Assembly (NCBI GenBank): GCA_016709865.1
Contig: JADJLX010000005.1
Span: 620,001 to 684,000, forward strand
Source: Bacteroidales bacterium
Lineage (GTDB): Bacteria; Bacteroidota; Bacteroidia; Bacteroidales; VadinHA17
Reading direction: 5' to 3'
DNA: 64,000 nt
Made by a program: the position numbers and the translations under genes. Below are positions 35,697 to 45,032 of the stretch, piece after piece. The notes under the pieces are model-generated. The model saw only the letters and a list, made by a program, of their open reading frames with translations, was not told the DNA's origin and ran no database searches. Position 1 is the first letter of the stretch; each line of letters begins with the position of its first letter.

Positions 35697-36830
35697 CTAT
35701 TTCTTCCAGACATTTGTATTAATATAATCTATATAAGAGAGGATTATCCTGACCACTTTATCTGAAACATTTGGCATTGAGTAGTCATTAACAAGTCTTA
35801 ATGAGCGGACTTCTCCCCTCTTTTGATCCTTTAAAATTGATAATCCTTGCGAAATACGATCATATTTAAGTCCAACCATCATAACTGATGCCTCTTCCAT
35901 AGCTTCAGGGCGTTCATGAGCCTCACGGATATTCAGGGCCGGAAAATTCAATATTGATGATTCCTCAGAGATAGTCCCGCTATCAGATAATACAGCAGAA
36001 GCATTCATTTGGAGATAAACATAGTCAAGAAAACCAAAGGGTTTACTTAATACTACTAACTTATCAAACTTAATTCCTTTTGCTTCTATCTGTTTGCGGG
36101 TTCTGGGATGTGTGGATACAATGACAGGTAATTTGAATTCTGCTGCAATTGAATTTATTGAATTTACCAAATCATTGAAATTTACCTCTGAGTTCACATT
36201 TTCTTCCCTGTGTGCTGAAAAGACAAAATATTTTTCTTTTTCTAATCCAAGTTCTGAAAGTGCCTTTGACTTTTTAATGTTGTTAAGAAAGTGATTTAGA
36301 ACTTCAAACATAGGGCTGCCTGTTTTGATTATCCTGTCGGCAGAAAGCCCTTCTCTAAGAAGATATTCCCTGGCAATATCACTGTAAGTTAGATTTATAT
36401 CACTTATATGGTCAACAATTTTCCTGTTAGTCTCTTCCGGAACACGCTGGTCGAAGCATCTGTTACCAGCTTCCATATGAAATACCGGGATCTTTCTCTT
36501 TTTTGCAGGGATTGCACACAGGCAGCTGTTTGTATCTCCCAGAACAAGAAAGGCATCCGGCTTTTCCTTTTCCAATACAGGATCAATGTTTATTATTACT
36601 TTCCCAATGGTCTCAGTTGCAGTAGCACCAGCAGCATTTAGAAAATAATCCGGTTTTCTGAGTTCCAGATCTTCAAAAAATATTTCATTTAATTCATAAT
36701 CATAATTTTGTCCGGTATGAACCAAAATATGCTCAATCGCAGCAGTTTGATCCAGTTTGGCAAGTACCCTTGATAATCTGATTATTTCTGGTCGTGTACC
36801 AACTACTGTAAGGACTTTAATTTTCTTCAT
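35697..36830 (-). CDS. fnlC: UDP-sugar 2-epimerase, FnlC/WbjD-type (WecB family)
   Basis: A 377-residue non-hydrolysing UDP-GlcNAc 2-epimerase family protein: VVGTRPEIIRLSRVL, HTGQNYDYELNEIFF, VLGDTNSC, HMEAGNRC, VFSAHREENV and LSDSGTISEESSILNFPALNIREAHERPEAM. It follows fnlA and fnlB with a 4-base ATGA overlap, so it should catalyse the last step to UDP-L-FucNAc, epimerising UDP-L-PneNAc at C2. Homology alone cannot separate it from WecB; context makes FnlC the better call. Confidence 0.88.
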   Translation of the reverse strand: MKKIKVLTVVGTRPEIIRLSRVLAKLDQTAAIEHILVHTGQNYDYELNEIFFEDLELRKPDYFLNAAGATATETIGKVIINIDPVLEKEKPDAFLVLGDTNSCLCAIPAKKRKIPVFHMEAGNRCFDQRVPEETNRKIVDHISDINLTYSDIAREYLLREGLSADRIIKTGSPMFEVLNHFLNNIKKSKALSELGLEKEKYFVFSAHREENVNSEVNFNDLVNSINSIAAEFKLPVIVSTHPRTRKQIEAKGIKFDKLVVLSKPFGFLDYVYLQMNASAVLSDSGTISEESSILNFPALNIREAHERPEAMEEASVMMVGLKYDRISQGLSILKDQKRGEVRSLRLVNDYSMPNVSDKVVRIILSYIDYINTNVWKK

Positions 36831-37945
36831 TTTACTACTTTCTCAAAAAAGGTATCAGGATTCTCCTTATCAAAAGGCTCATTTGCCCAAAAAAGTGTAA
36901 TAAGCTCATCAGAACCAGTGTTTGTAATCGAGTGAGTATATCCGGGTAAGATATTTACGACTGATGGTTCTTCTCCATTTACAAAATACTCATGTGTTTC
37001 ATCAGTTATCAAATGTCGGAATTTAATAACAGCGCTACCCTCAATCACACAGAATTTCTCATTTTTAAGATGATGAAAATGATTTCCTCTTGTAATGCCA
37101 GGATTTGTTTTAGAGATGAAAATTTGTCCAAGTGATTTTGATTTTATTAACTCAAACAAATAACCCCTATCATCATTTTGCCTGACAACAGGATATTGTG
37201 CATTTTCAAGCGGGATATATGACAAATATGTAGAATGAAGTTTCCGGGTAAAGTCACCCTCCATATTAGGGATCATGACTGAGGCGGACATATTCTGAAA
37301 TGATTTTATTAAATCTGCAATTTCACCCAAAGTAACTTTATATGAAGGGCTGACTGACAAGAAAGAAGAATTTTGCTCCTCTCTGTTTCCTGACAATAAT
37401 TGCTTGAAAACTTTAACTATGTCATCAACATGAATGAGAGATATTTCTTTATTTCTATCAGAGATGACTATCTCTTTCCCATTTGCAATATTATAACAGA
37501 ACGTCGCTACAACTGAGTTATAATTGGGTTTGCACCATTTTCCAAAAACATTAGTAAATCTATAAATATATCCAACTCCACCTAAGTTACGATACTTATT
37601 TAGATGCGATTCAGCTTCAAGTTTACTGCGACCATAATCATTATCAAGCTCAGCCTGAGTGGAGGAAGAAAGGATAATTGGGACAAACTTCTTTTTATCT
37701 ATAAGATAATTAACAATGAACTCTGTTAGTTCTGTATTATGTTTACTGAAATCACTAACATCTACCGGTCTGTTAACTCCTGCAAGATGAAAAACGAAAT
37801 CAATGTTATCAAGGGTCTTCTTCAGATAGTCCCTATTATGTTTAATATCAAATTCAAATACCTCAATATCAGGCATAAATCGAAGGTGAATCAGAAGATT
37901 TTTCCCAATAAAACCATCAGAACCCGTTATAAGAACTTTTTTCAT
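36827..37945 (-). CDS. fnlB: UDP-2-acetamido-2,6-dideoxy-hexulose reductase, bifunctional SDR-cupin (WbjC/CapF)
   Basis: A 372-residue fusion. The N-terminal SDR domain has VLITGSDGFIGKNL (NAD(P)-binding), FHLAGVNRP and DYGRSKLEAE (YxxxK). The C-terminal cupin (about residues 250-370) has GNHFHHLKNEKF and LPGYTHSITNTG with metal-binding His residues. The combination is diagnostic of the WbjC/CapF/FnlB enzyme in UDP-L-FucNAc synthesis. It overlaps fnlA (29 bases) and fnlC (4 bases). Confidence 0.93.
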   Translation of the reverse strand: MKKVLITGSDGFIGKNLLIHLRFMPDIEVFEFDIKHNRDYLKKTLDNIDFVFHLAGVNRPVDVSDFSKHNTELTEFIVNYLIDKKKFVPIILSSSTQAELDNDYGRSKLEAESHLNKYRNLGGVGYIYRFTNVFGKWCKPNYNSVVATFCYNIANGKEIVISDRNKEISLIHVDDIVKVFKQLLSGNREEQNSSFLSVSPSYKVTLGEIADLIKSFQNMSASVMIPNMEGDFTRKLHSTYLSYIPLENAQYPVVRQNDDRGYLFELIKSKSLGQIFISKTNPGITRGNHFHHLKNEKFCVIEGSAVIKFRHLITDETHEYFVNGEEPSVVNILPGYTHSITNTGSDELITLFWANEPFDKENPDTFFEKVVK

Positions 37946-38953
37946 ATCCGGTTGCCTTTAATTCATTTTGAACATAATCAAGCTTCAACAAAAGTTTCTT
38001 TATAGCAGGAATACCCAGTATAGTAGTATTATGAGAAGTGTAATCTTCCTTTGCAGAGGTTTCCACAATACCATCAACAAAATAACCATCATAATTTAGG
38101 TCCCTGTTATCTGAAGGAACCCTGAAATAATTACCCATATCTTCAGCTTTCACCATCTCTTCACGACTAAGTAATGTCTCATAGAGTTTTTCACCATGTC
38201 GTGTTCCAATAACACCAACGTTACTTCTTGAATTAAAGAGTTCAATTATTGCCTGAGCAAGATCTCCAACAGTTGAGGCTGGTGCTTTCTGGACAAAAAT
38301 ATCTCCCGGATTTCCATTTTGAAAAGCAAAAAGCACCAGATCAAGTGATTCATCAAGAGACATCAGGAACCTTGTCATTGAGGGGTCTGTGACAGTTAAT
38401 GTTTTATTTTCCTTAGCCTGTTTTATAAACAAAGGAATAACTGAACCTCTGGAAGCCATTACATTTCCATAACGTGTGCAGCAAAAAACAGTTTCTGTTG
38501 AAACCCTGCTGGAAGCAATAATAATTTTCTCCATCATAGCTTTAGATATTCCCATTGCATTTACAGGATAAACGGCTTTATCTGTACTAAGAGAGATGAA
38601 ACGCTTTACTTTATTTGCAATTGCTGCCTTGGCAACATTCTCGCTTCCCATAATGTTTGTGAGAACGGCCTGACTAGGGTAAAACTCGCAAGAAGGAACC
38701 TGTTTAAGAGCAGCAGCATGAAAAACAAAATCTACCCCCACCATAGCATTATTTATGCTGTCATAATCTCTTACATCACCAATATAATATTTGATTTTTG
38801 GTTATTATAAACCCTGCGCATATCATCCTGCTTCTTCTCATCACGCGAAAAAATCCTGATTTCCTTGATTTCAGTATTTATGGATCTTTTCAGGACTGCA
38901 TTTCCAAAGGAACCTGTTCCGCCTGTAATAAGTAATACCTTATTCTTATACAT
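37917..38953 (-). pseudogene. fnlA: UDP-GlcNAc 4,6-dehydratase/5-epimerase (WbjB/CapE type), one-base frameshift
   Basis: The 5' frame from 38953 gives MYKNKVLLITGGTGSFGNAVL and stops soon after. The second frame reads KIKYYIGDVRDYDSINNAMVGVDFVFHAAALKQVPSCEF and on to the stop at 37917. One base (probably C in the AACC-AAAA stretch at 38793-38803) is missing between them. The joined protein of about 345 residues has the normal CapE length and motifs, including KAVYPVNAMGISKAMMEKI (YPVN-x5-K variant typical of the family). It makes the first step of UDP-L-FucNAc synthesis, and fnlB and fnlC downstream are intact. A single-base consensus error is the simplest explanation. Confidence 0.88.
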
Positions 38954-38996
38954 ATTTTTAATAAGTTTGTTATTAATTATTTCTATGTAAATCTAT

Positions 38997-39043
38997 TAAC
39001 CACAAAGGTCACAAAGGATCTACACAAAGTACACAAAGAATAT
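38997..39043. repeat. Degenerate ACCACAAAGG/ACACAAAG repeat
   Basis: TTAACCACAAAGGTCACAAA, followed by CACAAAGTACACAAAG, is a low-complexity direct repeat. A related unit (TTAACCACGGGGTTGCACGG) precedes yigZ at 18057-18076. No coding signal. Confidence 0.45.
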
Positions 39044-39058
39044 ATTTAATCATTTTTA

Positions 39059-40025
39059 TTACTTATCTGATTTTAGATCTATCTTCTCATTTATAAAGAA
39101 CTTCATGACTGAATGGAATACTCTTTTCCTCAGACTTTCCTTATGTGTCATCTTTTCCATTTTCATATTATCTAATCCAAAAGACTCGAGAAGTTTTACG
39201 TACTCAGTATAAATCTCAAGCAAAACTTTTTTTATAGAAACAAAAGCATATATTGAACCGGCATTCCATATAGTATCACTTTCTTTTCGTAATGAAGAGA
39301 AGTGATAAATAATCAATGGTTCTCCATTTACGAAATATCGTTCATTCTGTTTTGTAAACTTATAGTTAGTAGCATTCCAGTGACATACATTTACTCCGAT
39401 GTTCTCAATTATCTTCACTCCTTCATATCGTTCAGGCCATGAATCGAGGAAGATCTGATCTGAAAAGAATTTCAGTTTATATCCGGGTATCTCAGGATAC
39501 CAACTATCACAGTCTGACTTCCAATCTCTCAGACATTTTAAACCAGTTTCTGAGTTTCGGAATAAATTAACACCTACATTGTATTTACCGTAGCTTCTTG
39601 TAAATAGGTCTATAATAGGATGAAGCCGGTGGGAGCAAAATCCAACTGAGGAATCCGAAAACTCTTCATATAAGGAATTCAATGAGTCATAAACGTATAC
39701 ATCCGCATCAAGATAAAGCAATATATTAATCCCGGGATACTTTTCGATTAAATATAAGCAGAGATTGGGTGTCGCACTAAAATAATATTGCTTTTTATCT
39801 TCAAATTTCAATATTGAAGTATTAAAATAAGTATTATACTCATCAATGGAGATTGGAGTAAGGTTCTTATCATTCAAATTTTAAGAAATTCATATGATTC
39901 CTTATCAAAAGTGAGTACAAAAAATCAAAATCTTTATGATACTGTTTTACAGAATAGAATAATGCCAATCCTCTGGGCAAAAAATTAATATCAAAATAGG
40001 TACAGATGTATTTCTTATCAATCAT
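39059..40025 (-). pseudogene. Glycosyltransferase-like protein with two frameshifts
   Basis: The 3' frame of 272 residues has NILLYLDADVYVYDSLNSLY (DxD metal motif), YNVGVNLFRNSETGLKCLRDW and SDQIFLDSWP, typical of nucleotide-diphospho-sugar transferases. Upstream, a start at 40025 gives MIDKKYICTYFDINFLPRGLALFYSVKQYHKD; a second frame gives VLTFDKESYEFLK and joins LNDKNLTPISIDEY. The shifts lie near 39916-39926 (A6 run) and 39874-39885. The restored protein of about 322 residues has a normal GT-A start. The donor sugar is unknown. Confidence 0.75.
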
Positions 40026-40030
40026 TTATA

Positions 40031-40078
40031 AAATGGCTTAAAGGCGTAAAGGCGCAGAGGCACAACGGCGCAAAGGCA
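40031..40078. repeat. Degenerate AAAGGCG direct repeat
   Basis: Four to five copies of AAAGGCG/AGAGGCA/CAAAGGCA-like units lie between fdtB and the broken glycosyltransferase. No gene. Confidence 0.4.
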
Positions 40079-40097
40079 ATATTTAGGTTTGAGCATA

Positions 40098-41207
40098 TCA
40101 ATTCCTTTTTAGTGCAAAGTGATTCATTACATCGCAGACTCTGTAAATTTCATCTTCTGTATTTCCGTAGGATATTGGCAGACTTAAGATAGTGTCATGT
40201 ATTTCCTTTGCAATTGGAGAAATCTGGTTATCTATGATTCCTTTCATTGCAGTTTGTAAATAGGGAGGAATCGGGTAATGAATCTCTGAATGTATACCAT
40301 TTTCTCGTAAATATGCCTTGAGTTTGTCTCGGTCGGGAGTCCTGATATTGTAAATATGAAATACATCGTGAAACCTGTCTTCCAGCACAGGTTTAATAAA
40401 TGTGTCATTAAGATTTTCAAAATATATGTTCGCCAATCGTCTCTTATGTTCTGTAATCTTATTAAGGTGTTTTAGTTTAACTCTCAGGAATGCAGCCTGA
40501 ATTTCATCCAATCTGGAATTGACACCAATCATGTCATTCTTATATTTTACTTTTGACCCATAATTCCTGATGATTTTTGCGGTATCATAGTAGTCTTCAT
40601 TATTTGTGATCAGCGCCCCGGCATCGCCGAGTGCACCCAGATTTTTTGTAGGATAAAAGCTATATGCTCCAAAATCTCCAAAAGTTCCCGCCATTCTGTT
40701 TTCAAAAGTAGCTCCATGAGCCTGGGCACAGTCTTCAATGACTTTTAGATTGTGTACTTTGGCTATTCCCAACACTTTATCCATTTCACAGCATTTGCCG
40801 TATAAATGGACAACCATAATTGCTTTTGTTTTTGATGTAACTTTTTCAGAAATTTTGCTTGGATTTATGTTGTATGTCAGTATATCCGGTTCAACTAATA
40901 TTGGCTTAAGTCCATTGTTTATGATGGAGAGAATTGTAGCAATATAAGTATTCGAAGGTACTATGATCTCACTTCCTTTCTTAAAATTTAAAACCCGCAG
41001 AGCGATTGATAAAGCGTCCAAACCTGAAGCTAAACCTGCACAATACCGTGAACCACAATATGCTGAGAATTCTTCTTCAAATTTATTGACATTAGTGCCC
41101 AGAATAAACCATCCAGAATCAAGAACCTGAGCAAATTCCCTCTTGTAATCTTCAAGAAACTCCTGATTTGACTTATTTAGATTTTCGTATAATATCTCTT
41201 TACTCAT
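40098..41207 (-). CDS. fdtB: DegT/StrS aminotransferase (FdtB-like, dTDP-3-oxo-6-deoxyhexose 3-aminotransferase)
   Basis: A 369-residue protein from the ATG at 41207 ([17 protein letters not shown]), which overlaps the fdtA stop by 8 bases; the frame upstream lies inside fdtA. The PLP lysine is in [34 protein letters not shown] and [20 protein letters not shown] are family motifs. Coupling to the FdtA ketoisomerase points to transfer of an amino group to C3 of dTDP-3-oxo-6-deoxyhexose, giving Fuc3N or Qui3N. The acetylating enzyme (FdtC) and RmlA/RmlB are not in the window. Which epimer is made cannot be told by eye. Confidence 0.85.
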   Translation of the reverse strand: MSKEILYENLNKSNQEFLEDYKREFAQVLDSGWFILGTNVNKFEEEFSAYCGSRYCAGLASGLDALSIALRVLNFKKGSEIIVPSNTYIATILSIINNGLKPILVEPDILTYNINPSKISEKVTSKTKAIMVVHLYGKCCEMDKVLGIAKVHNLKVIEDCAQAHGATFENRMAGTFGDFGAYSFYPTKNLGALGDAGALITNNEDYYDTAKIIRNYGSKVKYKNDMIGVNSRLDEIQAAFLRVKLKHLNKITEHKRRLANIYFENLNDTFIKPVLEDRFHDVFHIYNIRTPDRDKLKAYLRENGIHSEIHYPIPPYLQTAMKGIIDNQISPIAKEIHDTILSLPISYGNTEDEIYRVCDVMNHFALKRN

Positions 41208-41571
41208 ATGGTTCAAAAATATAATCGTCTGCATCATAATATTCTGAAGCGAAAACCATAAGTATGCAATCTTTAGTAAACCTATCCATCCAATGATAGT
41301 CTTCAGGGTTAATAATCAAGCATTTTGATGGCGAATCCAACAAATATTCTTCAACTTGTTGGCCTTCTCCAGACTGACTAACTATTCTGCATTTTCCCTG
41401 CAATACCAACGCAGCCTGAATGGTCTGTTTGTGTCGATGAAATCCCCGATCAGAATTATCAACGCCGTAAATGTAAAATACTCTTTTAATTGCAAAAGGG
41501 ATAACTTTCTCGATAACGGTCAGATTTCCTCTGTGGTCTGTGAAGGTTTTAAGATTGACTAGGTGGGCCAT
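41200..41571 (-). CDS. fdtA: dTDP-4-oxo-6-deoxyhexose 3,4-ketoisomerase (FdtA/WxcM-like cupin)
   Basis: A 123-residue protein from the ATG at 41571 ([21 protein letters not shown]). The open frame upstream runs through a GC-rich repeat and is not coding. Family motifs: [32 protein letters not shown] (active-site His pair), VLQGKCRIV and [12 protein letters not shown]. It isomerises dTDP-4-oxo-6-deoxyglucose to the 3-oxo sugar used by FdtB. It is slightly shorter than the typical 135-140 residues. Confidence 0.88.
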   Translation of the reverse strand: MAHLVNLKTFTDHRGNLTVIEKVIPFAIKRVFYIYGVDNSDRGFHRHKQTIQAALVLQGKCRIVSQSGEGQQVEEYLLDSPSKCLIINPEDYHWMDRFTKDCILMVFASEYYDADDYIFEPYE

Positions 41572-41629
41572 TGTAATGTTGGTTTTTAAACTCGAGGTAA
41601 CAAAGAAAACGGAAATAATCAACCACCCC

Positions 41630-41700
41630 GGCCGGGAAAAAGGGCCTCTTAAAAGCAAGATAATCAGCACTCCCGGCCACCCCTCCTTCAAAAGGAGGGG
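41630..41700. repeat. GC-rich hairpin element
   Basis: A 9-base stem CCCCTCCTT (41680-41688) / AAGGAGGGG (41692-41700) with a 3-base loop, plus GGCCGGGA (41630-41637) pairing with TCCCGGCC (41671-41678). It is far more GC-rich than the surroundings. The gap 41572-41792 holds this element only. A dispersed repeat or terminator before fdtA is possible. Confidence 0.5.
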
Positions 41701-41792
41701 AGACTTTTACTTATTCAATGAAGCCAATTTTTAAACATTAAAGAAATAGACTCTTATTATATCTAATATCTCTTTATGATGAATAATCAGAT

Positions 41793-42593
41793 TCAACATT
41801 TTCTTTTGAATAAATACCCTTTATAAAGAGATTTTATATTTATCCTTTCATTAATATCAAAGTCATAGACTAAATCGTATTTTTCCTTAAACAAACTCAG
41901 AAACCTGGATTCACTGAGAAACCAGCAGCAGTAAGAGGCTTTATAAATCTTCTTTGGCACTGTTTGTATGGTAAGTCTATCAATGTCATTTTCTATAAAC
42001 AGAGACCTGTCAAATAATATGTAATCAAACTGTTTCGAGATAATCTCTTCAAGAAGTTCATATGGCTTCTCAATGTACTGTATTACACTGGAAAGCAAGA
42101 TCACATTAATTTTATATTTAAGCAGACACTCGTCTATCGAATAATAAAAATGAAGATTTTCATCTTCAAATGACTTAATACCTTCATTAACAAAATGTTT
42201 CTGCTCAACAATACACCAATTATGTTCTGATAGAGATTTTATAAAGGAGAGGTTTTGGAAATAACTTGTACCCAGAGCACCTCCGAAATCCAAGACATTA
42301 AGTTTATTATTGTTCTGATTGGCAATCCACAATAATGAAGCAAGAAGAGGAAATGAATATACTTTCTTGTCAAATGGAACAGAGTCCCGTTCAAAGGGAA
42401 TTTCACCATTTTTTACTTTCAAAGCATTGTTCAGAACCTTATCAAGGATCTGCTTTTCATCATATCCCTTGCATTTTGACTTTGCTTCGTTCCAGGATTT
42501 GTAATTTCCATGCCAACCGTAGAAGATTCCAGAGCATTTGCTTATCAGATAATCTGAAAATACTGTTTTAATTAAGGTTTTAAAAAACTTCAT
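41793..42593 (-). CDS. TIGR04325-type putative methyltransferase
   Basis: A 266-residue protein. GIFYGWHGNYKSWNEAKSKCKGYD is the diagnostic N-terminal segment of the family; LNVLDFGGALGTSYFQN is the SAM-binding glycine motif; VILLSSVIQYIEKPYELLEEI and YILFDRSLFIEN follow. Members occur in polysaccharide loci and probably methylate a sugar. It starts 1 base after the stop of the upstream aminotransferase. Confidence 0.85.
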   Translation of the reverse strand: MKFFKTLIKTVFSDYLISKCSGIFYGWHGNYKSWNEAKSKCKGYDEKQILDKVLNNALKVKNGEIPFERDSVPFDKKVYSFPLLASLLWIANQNNNKLNVLDFGGALGTSYFQNLSFIKSLSEHNWCIVEQKHFVNEGIKSFEDENLHFYYSIDECLLKYKINVILLSSVIQYIEKPYELLEEIISKQFDYILFDRSLFIENDIDRLTIQTVPKKIYKASYCCWFLSESRFLSLFKEKYDLVYDFDINERINIKSLYKGYLFKRKC

Positions 42594-42594
42594 T

Positions 42595-43731
42595 TCATTT
42601 TTTCAAAATAGAGGAAATGCAATCGACTATTCTTTTAAAGTCACCATCAGACAAATTGCTGCCTGATGGCAGACATAATCCACTGACAAAAAGATTATAG
42701 GAAACATCATTTATATATGATGGACAGGATAAGAATACAGGTTGAATATGGAGCGGTTTCCAAAGTGGTCGTGATTCGATATTCTCTTTTTCAAGGCCCA
42801 GGCGAATGTCCTCACGGGTTATTCCATTACAATAATCAGGATCAACGACAATTGTTGTAAGCCACCTGTTAGACTTAAATTTTTCAGACGGTTCTTTATG
42901 GAATTTTATCCCTTCAAATAATGATAAAGCATCAACATATTTATGGAAGTTTTTTCTACGACTGTCTACTCGTGAATCTAATACTTCAAGCTGCCCTAAT
43001 CCAATACCGGCAAGGATATTGCTTAGTCTGTAATTATAACCTATCTGTGAATGCTGATAATGCACAGCTTTATCGGCGGCCTGAGTTGATAAAAATCTGG
43101 CATGATCTACATATTCTTTATTGTTCGAAACAATAGCTCCGCCTCCGGCTGTTGTAATTATTTTATTTCCATTAAATGAAAGAATACTAATATCTCCAAA
43201 AGATCCACACTTTCTGTTATCATATTCGCTTCCTATTGCTTCTGCTGCATCTTCAATAATAGGAACATTATATTTTGATGCAACAGCAACCAGTTCATCA
43301 ATTTTAGCAGGCATTCCATACAGATGAACAAGGATTATAGCTTTGGGTTTTTTGCCAATCTTAATTCTGTCTTTAATGGCTTCTTCCAATAAAACAGGAT
43401 CCATATTCCAGGTCTCTGGCTCACTATCGATAAAGACAGGTGTTGCTCCAAGATAGACAATTGGATTGGCTGAGGCGGCAAAGGTGAATGAAGAACAAAG
43501 CACTTCATCACCATGTTTTACACCTAAAACTATCAAAGCAAGGTGGATCGCAGCAGAACCAGAAGAGAGTGCTGCGCAGCTTTTAACAGATAAGTAATGT
43601 GCAAGTTCTTTTTCGAATCTATCAACATTTGGACCTAATGGTGCAATCCAATTAGTAGCAAATGCTTCATTGATAAATTTCATTTCTTCACCACTCATAT
43701 GAGGAGAAGAGAGCCAGATTTTTTGATTCAT
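42595..43731 (-). CDS. DegT/StrS aminotransferase (PglE-like)
   Basis: A 378-residue sugar aminotransferase. MNQKIWLSSPHMSGEEMKFINEAFATNWIAPLGPNVD is the usual start of PglE-type enzymes. The PLP lysine is in SFNGNKIITTAGGGAIV. It is followed upstream-to-downstream by PglD- and PglC-like genes (43779-45020), suggesting UDP-4-amino-4,6-dideoxy-GlcNAc synthesis, then acetylation to UDP-diacetylbacillosamine. The PglF-type dehydratase that would feed it is not in the window. Confidence 0.87.
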   Translation of the reverse strand: MNQKIWLSSPHMSGEEMKFINEAFATNWIAPLGPNVDRFEKELAHYLSVKSCAALSSGSAAIHLALIVLGVKHGDEVLCSSFTFAASANPIVYLGATPVFIDSEPETWNMDPVLLEEAIKDRIKIGKKPKAIILVHLYGMPAKIDELVAVASKYNVPIIEDAAEAIGSEYDNRKCGSFGDISILSFNGNKIITTAGGGAIVSNNKEYVDHARFLSTQAADKAVHYQHSQIGYNYRLSNILAGIGLGQLEVLDSRVDSRRKNFHKYVDALSLFEGIKFHKEPSEKFKSNRWLTTIVVDPDYCNGITREDIRLGLEKENIESRPLWKPLHIQPVFLSCPSYINDVSYNLFVSGLCLPSGSNLSDGDFKRIVDCISSILKK

Positions 43732-43778
43732 ATTGTAATCTTCTTATATTCGACTTTACTTATTTTGGACAAACCTGA

Positions 43779-44405
43779 TTAAGAATCGATATTACTATTC
43801 GGATAGCAATTATTTTTTTTAATTATTCTTCCCGGATTTCCAACAACAACTGAAAAGTCAGGGACATCTCTGATTATAACGCATCCAGCACCGATAATAC
43901 ACCATTTTCCTATTCTTATGTTCTGTATTACGGAAGCTCCGGTTCCAACATGGGAACCTTCTCCGATGTTAACATTCCCGGAGATGGAACATCCTGGCGA
44001 GATATGGACAAAATCTTCAAGGAAACAATCATGATCCACAGCAGCATTTGTGTTAATAATAACGTGATTCCCCAGAATAGTACCTGAATTTACAGATACA
44101 CCTGGCATTATAACTGAACCTTTACCGATAACTGATCTTCTTGATATAGAACTACTAACATCAATAGCGACACCAAAATTTACGCTTCCAATTTTATCTA
44201 CTACTAACTTTCCTGTTACATTATCACCAATTGAGACAATCAATTCAGAATTCAATATAAGATATTGGTCAAATATCAAACATTTATAACCGAAAAGGCT
44301 TGAAATATCAGGATTGTCGTCAAACAATCCTTCAATAGAAATTCCTGAATTCTCCAAAATTTCAATGACTACTTTCCCATGCCCTGAAGAACCGTACAAA
44401 TACAT
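43779..44405 (-). CDS. PglD-like sugar acetyltransferase (left-handed beta-helix)
   Basis: A 208-residue protein. The N-terminal UDP-sugar-binding part has MYLYGSSGHGKVVIEILENSG and FDDNPDISSLFGYKCL. The C-terminal hexapeptide repeats include VIMPGVSVNSGTILGNHVIINTNAAVDHDC (catalytic His in NAAVDHDC) and GTGASVIQNIRIGKWCIIGAGCVIIRDVPD. This is the PglD/NeuD family, which acetylates the 4-amino group using acetyl-CoA. It lies 6 bases after the sugar transferase gene. Confidence 0.88.
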   Translation of the reverse strand: MYLYGSSGHGKVVIEILENSGISIEGLFDDNPDISSLFGYKCLIFDQYLILNSELIVSIGDNVTGKLVVDKIGSVNFGVAIDVSSSISRRSVIGKGSVIMPGVSVNSGTILGNHVIINTNAAVDHDCFLEDFVHISPGCSISGNVNIGEGSHVGTGASVIQNIRIGKWCIIGAGCVIIRDVPDFSVVVGNPGRIIKKNNCYPNSNIDS

Positions 44406-44411
44406 CTTAAG

Positions 44412-45020
44412 CTATAATTTATTTCCCTTAAACTTTTCGATAGTCGCATATCCTTTCGAACTTATACCTTCCGAAAGAATAACTTTCTTTAAAGTCAAAA
44501 CGAAGATTTTTAAATCTAACTGGAATGATATATTATCAACATACCAGTTATCGTATTCAAACTTTTTTTCCCATGATATTGCATTTCTTCCATTTACCTG
44601 CGCCCATCCTGTTATTCCTGGTTTTACTACATGCCTCCTATTTTGCTCTTCATTATATAGTGGCAGATATTCCACCAAAAGCGGACGGGGACCGATGAAG
44701 CTGAGGTCTCCTTTTAATATATTTATAAGCTGAGGTAACTCATCTAAGCTAGTCTTCCTTAAAATTATCCCTAATTTTGTAAGTCTCTCTTTATCTTCCA
44801 TTAAATTGCCAACATGATCTCTCCTAACATTCATTGTTCTGAACTTGTACAATTTAAATATCTTTTTGTACAAACCGGGCCGCTCTTGAATGAATAATAC
44901 CGGTGTCCCCAAATTAAAATGGACCAGAATACCAATAATTAACAAAAATGGGGAAAAGATCAGTAACAGGAATAAAGCAAAAGTATAATCAAGCAGTGGT
45001 TTTAGAATAGATTTATACAT
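44412..45020 (-). CDS. PglC-like initiating phosphoglycosyl transferase
   Basis: A 202-residue monotopic sugar transferase: one re-entrant hydrophobic helix (about residues 12-33), [54 protein letters not shown] (catalytic Asp-Glu) and [14 protein letters not shown]. It transfers a phosphosugar, probably diacetylbacillosamine-like, from UDP to undecaprenyl phosphate. Short length fits PglC, not the larger WbaP. Confidence 0.92.
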   Translation of the reverse strand: MYKSILKPLLDYTFALFLLLIFSPFLLIIGILVHFNLGTPVLFIQERPGLYKKIFKLYKFRTMNVRRDHVGNLMEDKERLTKLGIILRKTSLDELPQLINILKGDLSFIGPRPLLVEYLPLYNEEQNRRHVVKPGITGWAQVNGRNAISWEKKFEYDNWYVDNISFQLDLKIFVLTLKKVILSEGISSKGYATIEKFKGNKL

Positions 45021-45032
45021 ACTTTACTTTAA

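Noticed and set aside
38997..39043. ACCACAAAGG repeats as a CRISPR array
   Set aside because: Units are too short, degenerate and lack regular spacers.
41572..41691. N-terminal extension of FdtA
   Set aside because: It is encoded by a GC-rich hairpin repeat and has no similarity to the family, which starts at about [10 protein letters not shown].
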